Assembly (NCBI RefSeq): GCF_014656395.1
Contig: NZ_BNCI01000002.1
Span: 620,001 to 684,000 of the forward strand
Origin: Kordiimonas sediminis
GTDB lineage: Bacteria > Pseudomonadota > Alphaproteobacteria > Sphingomonadales > Kordiimonadaceae
Reading direction: 5' to 3'
DNA length: 64,000 bases
Shown here: positions 9,397 through 19,214 of the stretch, piece after piece
Layout: every line of letters begins with the position of its first letter
Position numbering within the stretch: the stretch's first letter is position 1
The notes under the pieces: generated by a model
The model's input: the letters and a program-made list of their open reading frames with translations, nothing else
Databases searched by the model: none
Told to the model about the DNA's origin: nothing
Program-made: the position numbers and the translations under genes

Positions 9397-9491
9397 AATA
9401 GAGAAATTTTCTTGCCATTTCTTATCGACATTTAATGTGTCACTGGCTAAAGTCCGCCCCAAATTTACAGCTAAATTTCGGAGTGCAAAGA

Positions 9492-11324
9492 ATGCCAGAG
9501 TATCGTTCCAAAACCTCAACACATGGCCGCAATATGGCAGGTGCACGTGCACTGTGGCGTGCAACAGGGATGAAGGACGAGGACTTTCATAAGCCGATAA
9601 TTGCCGTAGCAAACAGCTTCACACAGTTTGTGCCGGGCCATGTTCATCTGAAAGACCTGGGTCAGATGGTTGCGCGCGAGATCGAGGCAGCAGGTGGTGT
9701 TGCCAAGGAATTTAATACTATTGCGGTTGATGATGGTATCGCAATGGGACATGACGGCATGCTGTATAGTCTGCCAAGCCGTGAAATTATTGCGGACAGT
9801 GTCGAATATATGGTCAATGCACACTGCGCGGATGCGCTTGTCTGTATCTCTAACTGTGACAAGATCACACCGGGTATGTTGATGGCTAGTTTGCGCCTTA
9901 ATATTCCCACGATCTTTGTCTCCGGTGGCCCGATGGAAGCTGGCGTAAGCGGGAACAGGAAGTTGGACCTGGTGGACGCCATGGTAGAAGCTGCGAACCC
10001 GCAAACATCCGATGCAGAAGTTGACGAGATTGAAAGAAACGCCTGTCCAACCTGCGGTTCTTGCAGTGGGATGTTTACGGCAAACAGCATGAACTGTTTA
10101 ACCGAGGCGCTTGGGCTTAGTCTGCCGGGTAACGGCACAACACTTGCTACCCATGCGGACCGTAAAGAGCTGTTTCTGACAGCGGCTAGACAGATTGTTA
10201 GCTTGACCAAAAGGTTTTACGAGAAGGGTGATACGTCTGCGACGTCACGTGGTATTGCAACATTTGAGGCATTTGAAAATGCCATGATCCTCGATATTGC
10301 CATGGGAGGGTCTACAAATACCGTGTTGCATCTACTCGCTGCTGCGCAGGAAGCTGAGGTCGATTTTACCATGGAAGATATTGACCGCCTTAGCAGGATT
10401 GTCCCCAATTTATGCAAGGTAGCACCAGCGACCCAGGACTACCATATTCAGGATGTACACCGCGCAGGCGGTATCATGGCAATCCTGGGTGAACTGGACC
10501 GTGCGGGATTACTGCGCAGAGACTGCGCGACTGTTCACAGTCCGACCTTGGGACATGCCATTGATCAATTTGATATTATGAAAACAGATGATCAGGATAT
10601 TGAAAGGTTCTTCATGGCGGCACCGGGCGGTGTGCCTACGCAGGTTGCTTTCTCGCAGAACAAACGGTGGGAAAGCCTTGACCGGGATAGGCAGAATGGC
10701 TGTATTAGATCGAAAGAGCATGCGTATTCAACTGAGGGTGGCTTGGCAGTTCTGTTCGGAAACATCGCTGAGAATGGGTGTATCGTAAAGACGGCAGGTG
10801 TTGATGAGAGTATCTGGACCTTCATAGGGCGAGCCCGTGTTTTTGAAAGTCAGGATAGCAGTGTCGAGGCAATACTCGCAGGCAAGATCGAGCCAGGTGA
10901 TGTTGTTATCATCCGGTATGAAGGACCAAAGGGCGGGCCGGGCATGCAGGAAATGTTGTATCCAACCAGCTATCTTAAATCCATGGGGCTTGGCAAAGAA
11001 TGCGCGCTGCTTACTGATGGGCGTTTCAGTGGCGGTACAAGTGGCCTTTCAATAGGGCATGCTTCCCCTGAGGCAGCAGAAGGCGGTGCCATTGCCTTGA
11101 TCGAAGAAGGCGATGAAATCGTTATTAATATTCCTGAGCGCTCCATCAACCTGAATGTATCTGATGATGTGTTGGCCGCGCGTCGCAGTGCAATGGTGGC
11201 AAAGGGCAAAGATGCCTGGAAACCACAGGAAGATAGACCGAGAAAAGTCAGTAAGGCTTTGAAGGCATATGCCCTTCTGGCAACTTCCGCGGATAAAGGG
11301 GCTGTACGAAAGCTGCCAGAGTGA
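9492..11324 (+). CDS. ilvD: Dihydroxy-acid dehydratase
   Basis: A 610-residue Fe-S enzyme that dehydrates 2,3-dihydroxy-3-methylbutanoate or -pentanoate to the keto acid precursors of valine and isoleucine. Cluster cysteines are seen in '[12 protein letters not shown]' and '[11 protein letters not shown]', and the C-terminal part has '[20 protein letters not shown]'. The length matches the roughly 616-residue E. coli type. The start is ATG 9492 ([12 protein letters not shown]), with GGAGTG just upstream; the open frame continues 57 bases further back but without family similarity. Confidence 0.97.
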   Translation: MPEYRSKTSTHGRNMAGARALWRATGMKDEDFHKPIIAVANSFTQFVPGHVHLKDLGQMVAREIEAAGGVAKEFNTIAVDDGIAMGHDGMLYSLPSREIIADSVEYMVNAHCADALVCISNCDKITPGMLMASLRLNIPTIFVSGGPMEAGVSGNRKLDLVDAMVEAANPQTSDAEVDEIERNACPTCGSCSGMFTANSMNCLTEALGLSLPGNGTTLATHADRKELFLTAARQIVSLTKRFYEKGDTSATSRGIATFEAFENAMILDIAMGGSTNTVLHLLAAAQEAEVDFTMEDIDRLSRIVPNLCKVAPATQDYHIQDVHRAGGIMAILGELDRAGLLRRDCATVHSPTLGHAIDQFDIMKTDDQDIERFFMAAPGGVPTQVAFSQNKRWESLDRDRQNGCIRSKEHAYSTEGGLAVLFGNIAENGCIVKTAGVDESIWTFIGRARVFESQDSSVEAILAGKIEPGDVVIIRYEGPKGGPGMQEMLYPTSYLKSMGLGKECALLTDGRFSGGTSGLSIGHASPEAAEGGAIALIEEGDEIVINIPERSINLNVSDDVLAARRSAMVAKGKDAWKPQEDRPRKVSKALKAYALLATSADKGAVRKLPE

Positions 11325-11401
11325 TAAAAGAGAGATAAAGTACGTCAAGGCTTTAATTGCTGAAGCGGTAGTTTGCAAAGAAATTGCAGGGTAGGGGGAT
11401 T

Positions 11402-12226
11402 ATGTCTTTTTCAATTATGAATACCGTTAACCAGACGGTTGGTATCACACTGCAAAACATTGGTCGGATTTTCGTTGTTTTGTTAATCGTGGTCGTTGCT
11501 TTTTTCCTGATAAGCCTAGTTGGGTTTGGGCTATCAGGGGCGCTGTCCGTGGTTTCCAGTATCCTCGGGTTCGTTATTGGATTGATCACTGTACTTGTCA
11601 TATTGGCAATTATGGGCGCTTGGTTCAATTACTGGGTCAGAGTCGGCGCATTGGGGGCTGATGCAGCGCGCCAGGGTGTGTCTGATATGTTCAAGGCAGG
11701 ACTGGTGAATGGTATCAAAATGATTTTGATCGGATTGCTGCTTGCTTTGGGTGTTGGGCTTATATTTGCTGCCTTAGGTATGTTGGGGTACACGCCTACA
11801 GGTGGGCCAGAGATTGATCTGGAGGCTCTTGACGGTAAATCTGCGCTGGAAATTATGACCATTCTGGTGGAACAGCAGTCTGCGCAATCCCTGACTCTTA
11901 GTGCGGTTGCACTGAACCTGGTGTCAACGGCAGTGGTATGTTTAATCTATTCACTGTTTTCGGCCAATCTGACACATACTGCGCTTGGTGATTCCAGTGA
12001 AGGGTTTGAGCACGCACATACCGCGGACTTCGCTGTTGCCCTGATCATTATTTATATGGCGCTGTTAATCCCGAGTTATCTGGCTGCGGCTGTTGGGTCA
12101 GTCTATCTTGCCTTCATTGTCCAGATAGGGATCGGTGTACCTGTATCCGCTGCAATTGCGATGGCGCACGGTGTCAGATACCGGCTTTGTACTGGTGCTG
12201 TACAGTATTCGTCTGGTAAAGAGTAA
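11402..12226 (+). CDS. Uncharacterised polytopic membrane protein
   Basis: A 274-residue protein with about five or six hydrophobic helices: near residues 20-40 (FVVLLIVVVAFFLISLVGF), 48-70, 105-130, 165-190, 210-235 and 240-260. A Glu/Asp-rich loop (PEIDLEALDGKSALEIM) lies near residues 138-155. ATG 11402 is chosen because GGGGG sits 3-8 nt upstream; a TTG 18 bases earlier lies before that site. I do not recognise the family and see no catalytic motif. It follows ilvD by 77 bases and may be cotranscribed. Confidence 0.7.
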   Translation: MSFSIMNTVNQTVGITLQNIGRIFVVLLIVVVAFFLISLVGFGLSGALSVVSSILGFVIGLITVLVILAIMGAWFNYWVRVGALGADAARQGVSDMFKAGLVNGIKMILIGLLLALGVGLIFAALGMLGYTPTGGPEIDLEALDGKSALEIMTILVEQQSAQSLTLSAVALNLVSTAVVCLIYSLFSANLTHTALGDSSEGFEHAHTADFAVALIIIYMALLIPSYLAAAVGSVYLAFIVQIGIGVPVSAAIAMAHGVRYRLCTGAVQYSSGKE

Positions 12227-12254
12227 ACGGTACACAATTCTTTAGTAATGACAG

Positions 12255-12286
12255 AAAGCCCTGACTAGTTCTGGTCGGGGCTTTTT
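12255..12286. terminator. Bidirectional terminator
   Basis: AAAGCCC and GGGGCTTT arms with extra pairing inside (TGAC...GGTC), ending in a run of five T. It lies between the convergent membrane protein and xth genes. Confidence 0.8.
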
Positions 12287-12319
12287 ACTTTCTGCTTCTA
12301 AATAGACTGTGACGTGCTG

Positions 12320-13111
12320 TTAGTCGTCCAACTGCAGTTCAATCCAAACCGGTGTGTGGTCACTGGCTTTTTCCTTGCCTCTGGGGACACGGTCAACCTG
12401 ACAGTCTTTTAATATGTCTGCTGCTTGCGGCGATAGAAGATGGTGATCGATTCTAATCCCGTGATCTTTTTGCCATGCACCGCGCTGATAATCCCAGTAG
12501 GTATAGGCCGCACCCGCTGGTTTAATCTGTCGGAGAGCGTCAAGATATCCAAGGTTTAAGATCGACCGATAGCCAGCGCGGCTTTCAGGCTGTGTCAACG
12601 CATCATCGACCCATTTGGCAGGTGCATAGCAGTCTTCGTCTGTTGGGATGATGTTATAGTCACCACATAAGATGATCGGCATTTCCAGTTTGACCAGTTC
12701 AGCAGCGCGGTCATATAATTTATCCATCCAGGCAATTTTATAGTCAAATTTTGGACCTGGTTGGGGGTTGCCGTTCGGCAGATAGATTGAAGCGATGCGT
12801 ACGCCTTTGATTGTTGCTTCAATATAACGTGCTTGTTCGGGGCCACCTTCAGGGCCTTCCGTCATATTAGGCAGTCCTCGTACGATATCGGCCATGGGCT
12901 CCTTTGAAAGGATGGCTACACCGTTGAAGGCTTTTTGGCCATGGGTTTCCACATGATACCCCAGAGCCTCAATCTCCATTCTTGGGAAATTCTCATCAAT
13001 ACTTTTAATTTCCTGCAAGCAGGCAACGTCAGGGGAGAATTCTTCCAACCATTCTAATAATCTGGGAAGCCGGGCTTTAATCCCGTTAATATTAAAAGTC
13101 GCAATTTTCAT
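12320..13111 (-). CDS. xth: Exodeoxyribonuclease III
   Basis: A 263-residue endonuclease/exonuclease/phosphatase-fold enzyme that cuts at abasic sites and trims 3' ends in base-excision repair. Seen: the opening 'MKIATFNINGIKARLPRLLEWL', the metal residue Glu in 'CLQEIKS', 'YLPNGNP', 'CGDYNIIP', 'YTYWDYQRGAWQKDHGIRIDH' and the final 'KASDHTPV' with the catalytic His. The start is MKIATF at 13111; the frame runs further upstream into erpA, but that part has no family similarity. It lies 53 bases after erpA on the same strand. Confidence 0.95.
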   Translation of the reverse strand: MKIATFNINGIKARLPRLLEWLEEFSPDVACLQEIKSIDENFPRMEIEALGYHVETHGQKAFNGVAILSKEPMADIVRGLPNMTEGPEGGPEQARYIEATIKGVRIASIYLPNGNPQPGPKFDYKIAWMDKLYDRAAELVKLEMPIILCGDYNIIPTDEDCYAPAKWVDDALTQPESRAGYRSILNLGYLDALRQIKPAGAAYTYWDYQRGAWQKDHGIRIDHHLLSPQAADILKDCQVDRVPRGKEKASDHTPVWIELQLDD

Positions 13112-13163
13112 AACGGAATAGCCTGTTTGAAAGTATCTGGCGTGAATAGTGAGCTGAGGACAA

Positions 13164-13511
13164 TTAAACTGAGAAGGACGATCCGCAGCCACAGCTGGCC
13201 GTTGCGTTAGGGTTTTTTACCTGAAACGATGCGCCAATCAGATCTTCTACATAATCGACTTCGGAGCCGATCACATACAGAAGGGACATTTCGTCAACAA
13301 GCATGGTCACACCGTCACGGTTTACCTCGATATCACCTGCTTCTGGTTTTTCTGCAAAGTCAAAGCCGTACTGGAACCCGCTGCATCCGCCACCTGAAAC
13401 AGACAGGCGTAGTTTAAGGTCAGGGTTACCCTGCATTTTTATAAGCTCTGCGACACGTGCAGCTGCTTTTTCGCTTAAACCAACCGGAGAATTTGACGTT
13501 GAAGCATTCAT
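13164..13511 (-). CDS. erpA: Iron-sulfur cluster insertion protein, ErpA/HesB family
   Basis: A 115-residue A-type carrier that delivers Fe-S clusters to apoproteins. All three conserved cysteines are present: one in 'GGGCSGFQYGF' and the pair in the C-terminal 'TASCGCGSSFSV'. ATG 13511 gives the usual length; a TTG at 13520, 4 nt after AAGGA, is an alternative start. It sits upstream of xth, near dgt and argS, a frequent alphaproteobacterial arrangement. IlvD in this window is one likely Fe-S client. Confidence 0.92.
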   Translation of the reverse strand: MNASTSNSPVGLSEKAAARVAELIKMQGNPDLKLRLSVSGGGCSGFQYGFDFAEKPEAGDIEVNRDGVTMLVDEMSLLYVIGSEVDYVEDLIGASFQVKNPNATASCGCGSSFSV

Positions 13512-13597
13512 GAAAACCAACCGTTCCTTCGAAATTTACTTTAAAACTATGGCGATTGGATATGGGGTATACGCCCATAAATCGCCAAGTCTTCCTG

Positions 13598-14125
13598 TTA
13601 CATATAAGAGGGCTGGAGAATGGAATCAATTGCGAAGGCATCAAAACTATTTTGTTTTGGAAATTCAAAAGCCAAGAGTAGGGTGTCCAAGCTATCAGTT
13701 CCATCAACGGTCAGCGGCAGGCAAACAAGTGTGAAGGCGACTGGCAGCAATTTGTCGCTGATGACTGATCCGCGCATAAATAATGGGGCTTGTGTCTGTA
13801 ATGAGGCATCAACAATCTGCCTGATGATACCGCGAATAGCCTGATCAGGTGAGTCGCTCAGTGCATTCGGTTGATTAGATAGTCTAAAACGCTCAAGGAT
13901 TGCTGACCCGGTTAAGCGGTCTCTGTATCCATTTTTGTCGATTGTGATCAGCGCAACCTGTGGAAGGAAGCTGCTAAAGAGTTGAGGGCGAAAATCTTTT
14001 TTGTCCGGGAACTTGTTGTCGTCAGCAATCTGTACCCAGTGACTGTACAGTGAACGGTGAAAAGATGCTGTCAAATCAGCCGTTGACGTCTGCAGATTTT
14101 CAATGTGATCAATCATGCCATGCAT
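13598..14125 (-). CDS. PAS_5-type PAS domain protein
   Basis: A protein of about 175 residues resembling the alphaproteobacterial PAS_5 family. Early residues read 'LYSHWVQIADDNKFPDKKDF', then 'SSFLPQVALITID' and 'DRLTGSAILERFRLS', the family's core pattern, followed by a sheet ending 'LLLAFEFP'. These stand-alone sensory domains have no known output. Neither ATG 14125 nor ATG 14116 has a clear ribosome site; a TTG at 14152 is also in frame. Two CtrA-type boxes lie immediately upstream (14131-14146 and 14161-14175), so control by the cell cycle is possible. Confidence 0.65.
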   Translation of the reverse strand: MHGMIDHIENLQTSTADLTASFHRSLYSHWVQIADDNKFPDKKDFRPQLFSSFLPQVALITIDKNGYRDRLTGSAILERFRLSNQPNALSDSPDQAIRGIIRQIVDASLQTQAPLFMRGSVISDKLLPVAFTLVCLPLTVDGTDSLDTLLLAFEFPKQNSFDAFAIDSILQPSYM

Positions 14126-14130
14126 TTTAG

Positions 14131-14146
14131 TTAACAATTCATTAAC
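14131..14146 (+). promoter_or_regulatory. Perfect CtrA-type box
   Basis: TTAA-CAATTCA-TTAAC matches the CtrA consensus TTAA-N7-TTAAC exactly. It lies between the leftward PAS_5 gene and the rightward dgt series, reading toward dgt. Confidence 0.55.
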
Positions 14147-14160
14147 AATCAAGGATATTG

Positions 14161-14175
14161 TTAATCAAATTTTAA
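14161..14175 (+). promoter_or_regulatory. Second CtrA-type box
   Basis: TTAA-TCAAATT-TTAA, followed by T instead of the consensus C, begins 30 bases after the start of the first box. Paired boxes strengthen the case for a real control region. Confidence 0.4.
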
Positions 14176-14351
14176 TGATATCAACAAAGTCTGTCGCCGG
14201 GGTACCAAACTTGTTGCGTGAATTTTGGCATGTGATTATCGTGCACAGACTTTTGGTGAGTCCCTTTTGGGCTGCCAATATGTGAAACAGACACATGCTG
14301 CGCATTCAGGCTTTGGCTGTGTTACTCTGATTTTGGTATTAGGAGAGCTAT

Positions 14352-15563
14352 ATGACTGACCCACGTCCTGGATATGAAGATACCCTGGCACCCTATGCAT
14401 GTTTGCCGGGTCAGTCCCGTGGACGTTTGGTGAAAGAGCCAGAGACAGCAAGCAGAAGCTGTTTTCAAAGAGATCGAGACAGAGTAATTCACTCATCATC
14501 ATTCCGACGTTTGAAACATAAAACTCAGGTTTTTGTGTATCACGAAGGGGATCATTTCAGAACGCGCTTAACGCATTCGCTAGAGGTTGCGCAAATCGCA
14601 CGGTCTATCTGCCGCACACTATCTTTGAATGAAGACTTGGGGGAGACGTTGGCACTTGCACATGATCTGGGCCATCCTCCCTTTGGTCACGCCGGGGAAA
14701 CCGTGCTGAATACATGCATGGCCAATTATGACGGGTTTGACCATAATGCACAGGCAATTCGGCTGCTAACCTCAATCGAACACAGATATGCTTCCTTTGA
14801 TGGCCTGAACCTGTCATGGGAAAGTCTTGAAGGTCTTGCAAAGCATAATGGTCCGCTGGTTGACAAGGCATTTGATCCGTCGAATCCGCCGGCTGAATTG
14901 GCGTTTGGCTTGCGTGACTTTAACGCAAAGTATGACCTTGAATTACATACATACCCAAGTGCCGAGGCCCAGATTGCTGCGCTGGCTGATGATATTGCAT
15001 ATTCTGGGCATGATCTTGATGATGGCTTGCGGGCTGGCATGTTTAAAATTGAGGAACTGCGCAAAATTCCTGTGATTGCACAGTTAACCGATGAAGTTAG
15101 ATGGACATACCCCAAGGCAAGCGGTGATATTCTTATTCATGAATTGGTACGCCGTCTGATCAATCGCCTGATTGCTGATCTGATTGTTGAGAGCCGTAAA
15201 AGATTGCAGGACCTGAAACCGGAAACAGTTGAAGATATTCGCAATGCAGACAGGCCGGTTATTGCCTTCACAGATGAAACCGGACGCGCCGTTAAAGCGC
15301 TTAAAGACTTCCTGTTCGAACGCATGTATAAGCATTATCTTGTCAACAGAATGACAAGTAAGGCAAAAAGGGTGGTCACAGACCTGTTTAATCTATATAT
15401 CACCGAGCCAGAAGTTCTGCCAACCGAATGGGGGCAGAAAGCATCAGGACCGAACACACCGGAAACCGCACGTGTCGTAGCTGACTTCATTGCTGGCATG
15501 ACAGATCGTTTTGCTTTCCGGGAACACACAAAGCTATTTGATTTATCCAAAGTATCCCTATGA
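14352..15563 (+). CDS. dgt: dGTPase-like triphosphohydrolase
   Basis: A 403-residue HD-domain enzyme of the dGTP triphosphohydrolase type, which splits dNTPs to nucleoside and triphosphate. Metal ligands are seen in '[17 protein letters not shown]' and in '[15 protein letters not shown]', with the HD pair at residues 104-105. A conserved start '[11 protein letters not shown]...[27 protein letters not shown]' identifies the family. TAGGAGAGC precedes the ATG. It opens a long rightward series and overlaps argS by four bases (ATGA), implying translational coupling. Confidence 0.95.
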   Translation: MTDPRPGYEDTLAPYACLPGQSRGRLVKEPETASRSCFQRDRDRVIHSSSFRRLKHKTQVFVYHEGDHFRTRLTHSLEVAQIARSICRTLSLNEDLGETLALAHDLGHPPFGHAGETVLNTCMANYDGFDHNAQAIRLLTSIEHRYASFDGLNLSWESLEGLAKHNGPLVDKAFDPSNPPAELAFGLRDFNAKYDLELHTYPSAEAQIAALADDIAYSGHDLDDGLRAGMFKIEELRKIPVIAQLTDEVRWTYPKASGDILIHELVRRLINRLIADLIVESRKRLQDLKPETVEDIRNADRPVIAFTDETGRAVKALKDFLFERMYKHYLVNRMTSKAKRVVTDLFNLYITEPEVLPTEWGQKASGPNTPETARVVADFIAGMTDRFAFREHTKLFDLSKVSL

Positions 15564-17317
15564 ATGTATTTTCTTATTTTCGCACCGTTATTGAAGATTG
15601 TCTGACTGCTCTGGCCAAGGCTGGTGACTTGCCTGGGGGCATGGACTGCTCAGCGCTGTCTGTAGAACCACCAAGAGATGCAAGTCACGGTGACATTGCC
15701 ACAAATGCGGCGCTTGTTCTGTCCAAACAGGCTAAAATGAAGCCGCGCGATATCGCTGAAAAGCTTGCAGAAGCTTTACGCAGCGTTGACGCGGTTGAAA
15801 GCGTTGACGTGGCTGGTCCGGGCTTCATCAATTTGAGTATTTCTGACAGCTTTTGGCAGAAACAGGTTCAAGAGGTCCTTAAGGCAGGGAAGAACTACGG
15901 CGATAGCAGCCTTGGTAAAGGTGAGAAGGTCAATGTTGAATATGTGTCAGCAAACCCGACAGGACCGCTTCATGTGGGCCATGTTCGCGGTGCCGTGTTC
16001 GGTGATGCACTTGCAAACCTCTTATCCAAAGCAGGTTACGAGGTAGCTAAAGAGTATTATATCAATGATGCAGGATCGCAGATTGATACTTTGGCACGGT
16101 CTGCCCACCTTCGTTATCAGGAAGCTCATGGCCGCGATATCGGCGAAATACCTGAAGGGTTGTACCCCGGGGATTATCTTGTTGCAGTCGGAGAAGGACT
16201 GAAGGCGGAGTTTGGCGACCAGTATCTTGATGCACCAGAGGAAGACTGGTTACTGAAATTCAAGGAGTTTGCGTCCTCAGCGATGATGGACCTAGTGCGC
16301 GAAGATTTGAAGGCGCTTGGCATTGAGCAAGAAGTGTTCTTCTCGGAACGCACCCTGCATGAAAGTGGCCGTATCGGTGAAGCTATTGAGCACCTCCGCA
16401 GTAAAGGCCATATTTACGAAGGGGTTTTGGAACCACCGAAAGGCATGAAACCTGAAGATTGGGAACCACGAGAGCAGACATTGTTCCGGGCAACCGCTTT
16501 CGGTGACGATGTTGATCGTCCGCTTCAGAAATCGAACGGGGATTACACCTACTTCGCAGCCGATATTGCCTATCATCACGACAAGTATCTGCGCGGGTTT
16601 AAGCATATGATCGACATTTGGGGCGCAGATCATGCCGGCTATGTCAAACGTATGCAGTCTGCAGTGAAGGCCATCACGGATGGTGGTGAGGGTGATCTGG
16701 ACATTCGTCTGTGCCAGTTGGTGCGGTTATTCCGTAATGGCGAGCCTTTTAAAATGTCCAAACGGGCAGGGAATTTTGTCACACTGCGCGATGTGGTGGA
16801 TGAAGTTGGCCCTGATGTTACCCGATTCATTATGCTGACGCGGAAAAATGACGCGCCTCTGGACTTTGACTTTGCCAAAGTGACTGAGCAGTCAAAAGAT
16901 AATCCGGTATTTTATGTGCAGTATGCGCATGCGCGTATCTGCTCTGTTCTGCGTAAGGCTATGGAGGCATTTGACGGTCTGGATACCGCTGATGCCGCTC
17001 TATCAAATGCCAAGCTGTCCCTTCTGTCCGATGCCTCTGAAATATCCATGATTAGGCAGATGGCTTTATGGCCTAGACTGCTTGAAAGCGCTGCAGAAGC
17101 GCACGAACCACACCGGATTGCATTTTATCTGTATGATCTGGCCTCTGAATTCCATAGTTTCTGGAACAAGGGTAATGACAACCCATCCCTGCGGTTTGTG
17201 ATTGATGGCGATGAAGAATTGACATACGCGCGTCTTGCGCTAATTCGTGCAATTGCTATTGTCATTGCAAGCGGCCTTGATGTACTGGGCGTGGTTCCAG
17301 TTGAGGAAATGCGATAA
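15560..17317 (+). CDS. argS: Arginyl-tRNA synthetase
   Basis: A 585-residue class Ia synthetase that charges tRNA-Arg. The N-terminal additional domain (residues 1 to about 105) is followed by the catalytic domain with '[21 protein letters not shown]' (HVGH at 138-141), '[11 protein letters not shown]' and KMSK at 398-401. A C-terminal helical DALR anticodon-binding domain ends the protein. The ATG overlaps the dgt stop (ATGA). Confidence 0.97.
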   Translation: MNVFSYFRTVIEDCLTALAKAGDLPGGMDCSALSVEPPRDASHGDIATNAALVLSKQAKMKPRDIAEKLAEALRSVDAVESVDVAGPGFINLSISDSFWQKQVQEVLKAGKNYGDSSLGKGEKVNVEYVSANPTGPLHVGHVRGAVFGDALANLLSKAGYEVAKEYYINDAGSQIDTLARSAHLRYQEAHGRDIGEIPEGLYPGDYLVAVGEGLKAEFGDQYLDAPEEDWLLKFKEFASSAMMDLVREDLKALGIEQEVFFSERTLHESGRIGEAIEHLRSKGHIYEGVLEPPKGMKPEDWEPREQTLFRATAFGDDVDRPLQKSNGDYTYFAADIAYHHDKYLRGFKHMIDIWGADHAGYVKRMQSAVKAITDGGEGDLDIRLCQLVRLFRNGEPFKMSKRAGNFVTLRDVVDEVGPDVTRFIMLTRKNDAPLDFDFAKVTEQSKDNPVFYVQYAHARICSVLRKAMEAFDGLDTADAALSNAKLSLLSDASEISMIRQMALWPRLLESAAEAHEPHRIAFYLYDLASEFHSFWNKGNDNPSLRFVIDGDEELTYARLALIRAIAIVIASGLDVLGVVPVEEMR

Positions 17318-17352
17318 ACAGGTAACAGGCAAGCGAGTTTCGGGAGGGCGCA

Positions 17353-18156
17353 ATGGATAAAGAAACACCACCATGGCTGCAACCAGTGCCAGCTGAAGAA
17401 CAGTCTGAGTCACTCTTCTCAGGTGATAAAACCATGATGTTTATAGCTGGTGGTGCGATAGTCATCGTCATCCTGTTTATATCAGTCATTGCAATGCTAT
17501 ATTCAGTTGATGATTCTAATCAGGGCCCAGTTCGTGTTGCAGCGCCCTCCACGCCAGTGAAAGAGCGTCCAGAAGACCGCGGCGGCATGCGTGTTGACCA
17601 TCAGGACAAGCAGGTATTTGACCGCAGTGGTGATACCATTCCGTCCTCTGAAATGGCGCTTGGCGAACAAGCAGAAGACCCTCTTGCTGACTTGCCGCAA
17701 GAAGCTGTTGAAGAAGTACAGACCCCGACCGTTGATGATAAAGCGTTCCTGGACCAAAGCCAGGACAACAGGATTGACGAGCAGGTTGCTGAAATTTCCA
17801 AATCAACTGCTGATGCATCTGCACCCAAGACCTCGCCTGCAGAAAACACTGCAAAAGAGGCACCAAAAACCTCGGCTTCAGAACCAGCTGCAACCACGCC
17901 TGATATGGCAGGTAAATATAAAGTTCAGTTGGGTGCCTTTGGAAGCAGAGAAGGTGCGGAGCGCACAGCGCGTGATCTGAAACGAAAGTTTCGGGATGCT
18001 CTTTCCGGACTGACGCCTATTTACGAGCCGGTTAATACAGGAGACAGAACGCTTTACCGCTTGCGTTTTGGTCCGATTAATACGCGGAGTGAAGTGGACC
18101 GTATTTGCCTGGCCCTGACCGAAAAAGGGCAGGGTTGTATGGCTGTCAATCCATAA
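17353..18156 (+). CDS. SPOR domain protein with N-terminal membrane anchor
   Basis: A 267-residue inner-membrane protein. A short cytoplasmic segment is followed by one transmembrane helix (about residues 33-55, MMFIAGGAIVIVILFISVIAML), then a low-complexity periplasmic linker rich in Ser, Ala, Thr and Pro. The C-terminal SPOR domain (about 190-267, starting 'GKYKVQLGAFGSREGAERTARDL') binds denuded septal peptidoglycan. It sits between argS and nagZ, its usual alphaproteobacterial place, and fits a role in division or wall turnover. GGGAGG precedes the ATG. Confidence 0.9.
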   Translation: MDKETPPWLQPVPAEEQSESLFSGDKTMMFIAGGAIVIVILFISVIAMLYSVDDSNQGPVRVAAPSTPVKERPEDRGGMRVDHQDKQVFDRSGDTIPSSEMALGEQAEDPLADLPQEAVEEVQTPTVDDKAFLDQSQDNRIDEQVAEISKSTADASAPKTSPAENTAKEAPKTSASEPAATTPDMAGKYKVQLGAFGSREGAERTARDLKRKFRDALSGLTPIYEPVNTGDRTLYRLRFGPINTRSEVDRICLALTEKGQGCMAVNP

Positions 18157-18167
18157 GGTCCGGAGCA

Positions 18168-19199
18168 ATGATCCCGGTAATATTCGGTTGTGAAGGCCCA
18201 CAGCTAACTGATAATGAGAAATCATTCTTCCGGGAAGTTGATCCAATTGGCTTTATCCTGTTTGCGCGTAACGTTGTGGACAAGGAGCAACTTTATGCGT
18301 TGACATCTGAAATGCGCGCAGTCACAGGGCGTGATGCACTCCCCATTCTGATTGATCAGGAAGGCGGGCGGGTGCAGCGGATGAAGGCACCACACTGGCG
18401 GAACTATCCACCTGCTTCTGTCTTTGGTGACCTGGCGTGCTCCGACGAACCTTCACTGGCTGCCAGTGCACTTAGGCTGCATTGCCGCCTGATTGCTGAC
18501 GACCTGCGCCGGTCAGGTATAACCGTCAACTGCCTACCGGTCCTTGATGTACCGCAGGAAGGTAGTAGCAATGTGATTGGTGATCGTGCCTTTTCAGATG
18601 ATCCTGAGCTTGTTGGTATGCTCGGGCGGATTGCGTGTGATGGTCTCAGAGAAGGCGGTGTATTGCCCGTTTTGAAGCATATTCCGGGGCACGGCAGGGC
18701 CCTGGTCGATAGTCATCTGGAATTGCCTACAGTGGAGAGTGATCTCGCAGAGCTTTCCAGCCATGATTTCAGGCCATTTGAAATGCTGTCTGATATGCCA
18801 CTCGCTATGACGGCGCATGTTCGCTACACACAATTGGATGACAAGGCGCCGTGTACCTTGTCCAGAATTGTGATTAGCCGCATTATTCGCATGAAAATGG
18901 GTTTTCGCGGCATACTTCTGTCTGATGATTTGTCAATGCAGGCTCTTTCAGGTTCGTTAAAGGAAAGGGCGACAGGCGCTTTGTCTGCTGGGTGTGATAT
19001 TGCTTTGCACTGCAATGGTAATATGGAAGAGATGCAGGATATCGCATCTGCTGTTCCGTTTGCCGCAACATCGCTTGAAAAACAGCTTGCCGGGCTTATT
19101 TATGAACTACACCGTTTGGAGCCTGCTGACCGTCAGGAAATGGAGCAGCGCTATAATCAAATGATGCAAGATGCAGGAATTCTGCAAACAAGCACTTAA
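18168..19199 (+). CDS. nagZ: Beta-N-acetylhexosaminidase (GH3)
   Basis: A 343-residue glycoside hydrolase family 3 enzyme that removes N-acetylglucosamine from anhydromuropeptides during cytoplasmic wall recycling. Seen: 'LIDQEGGRVQRMK', 'NCLPVLDVP' and the NagZ signature 'KHIPGHGRALVDSHLELP' containing the catalytic His/Asp pair, plus the nucleophile region 'GILLSDDLSMQAL'. ATG 18168 (MIPVIFGCEGPQL) follows CGGAG; the frame continues back into the SPOR gene but without similarity. It is 11 bases after that gene. Confidence 0.95.
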   Translation: MIPVIFGCEGPQLTDNEKSFFREVDPIGFILFARNVVDKEQLYALTSEMRAVTGRDALPILIDQEGGRVQRMKAPHWRNYPPASVFGDLACSDEPSLAASALRLHCRLIADDLRRSGITVNCLPVLDVPQEGSSNVIGDRAFSDDPELVGMLGRIACDGLREGGVLPVLKHIPGHGRALVDSHLELPTVESDLAELSSHDFRPFEMLSDMPLAMTAHVRYTQLDDKAPCTLSRIVISRIIRMKMGFRGILLSDDLSMQALSGSLKERATGALSAGCDIALHCNGNMEEMQDIASAVPFAATSLEKQLAGLIYELHRLEPADRQEMEQRYNQMMQDAGILQTST

Positions 19200-19214
19200 G
19201 ACGCAGGAGGTTTT

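Noticed and set aside
9300-9430. Classical Fur box before the LbtU-like operon
   Set aside because: Only scattered partial matches to GATAATGATAATCATTATC are seen; not enough to call.
9435-9491. Upstream extension of IlvD
   Set aside because: The 19 extra residues have no family similarity, and GGAGTG lies directly before ATG 9492.
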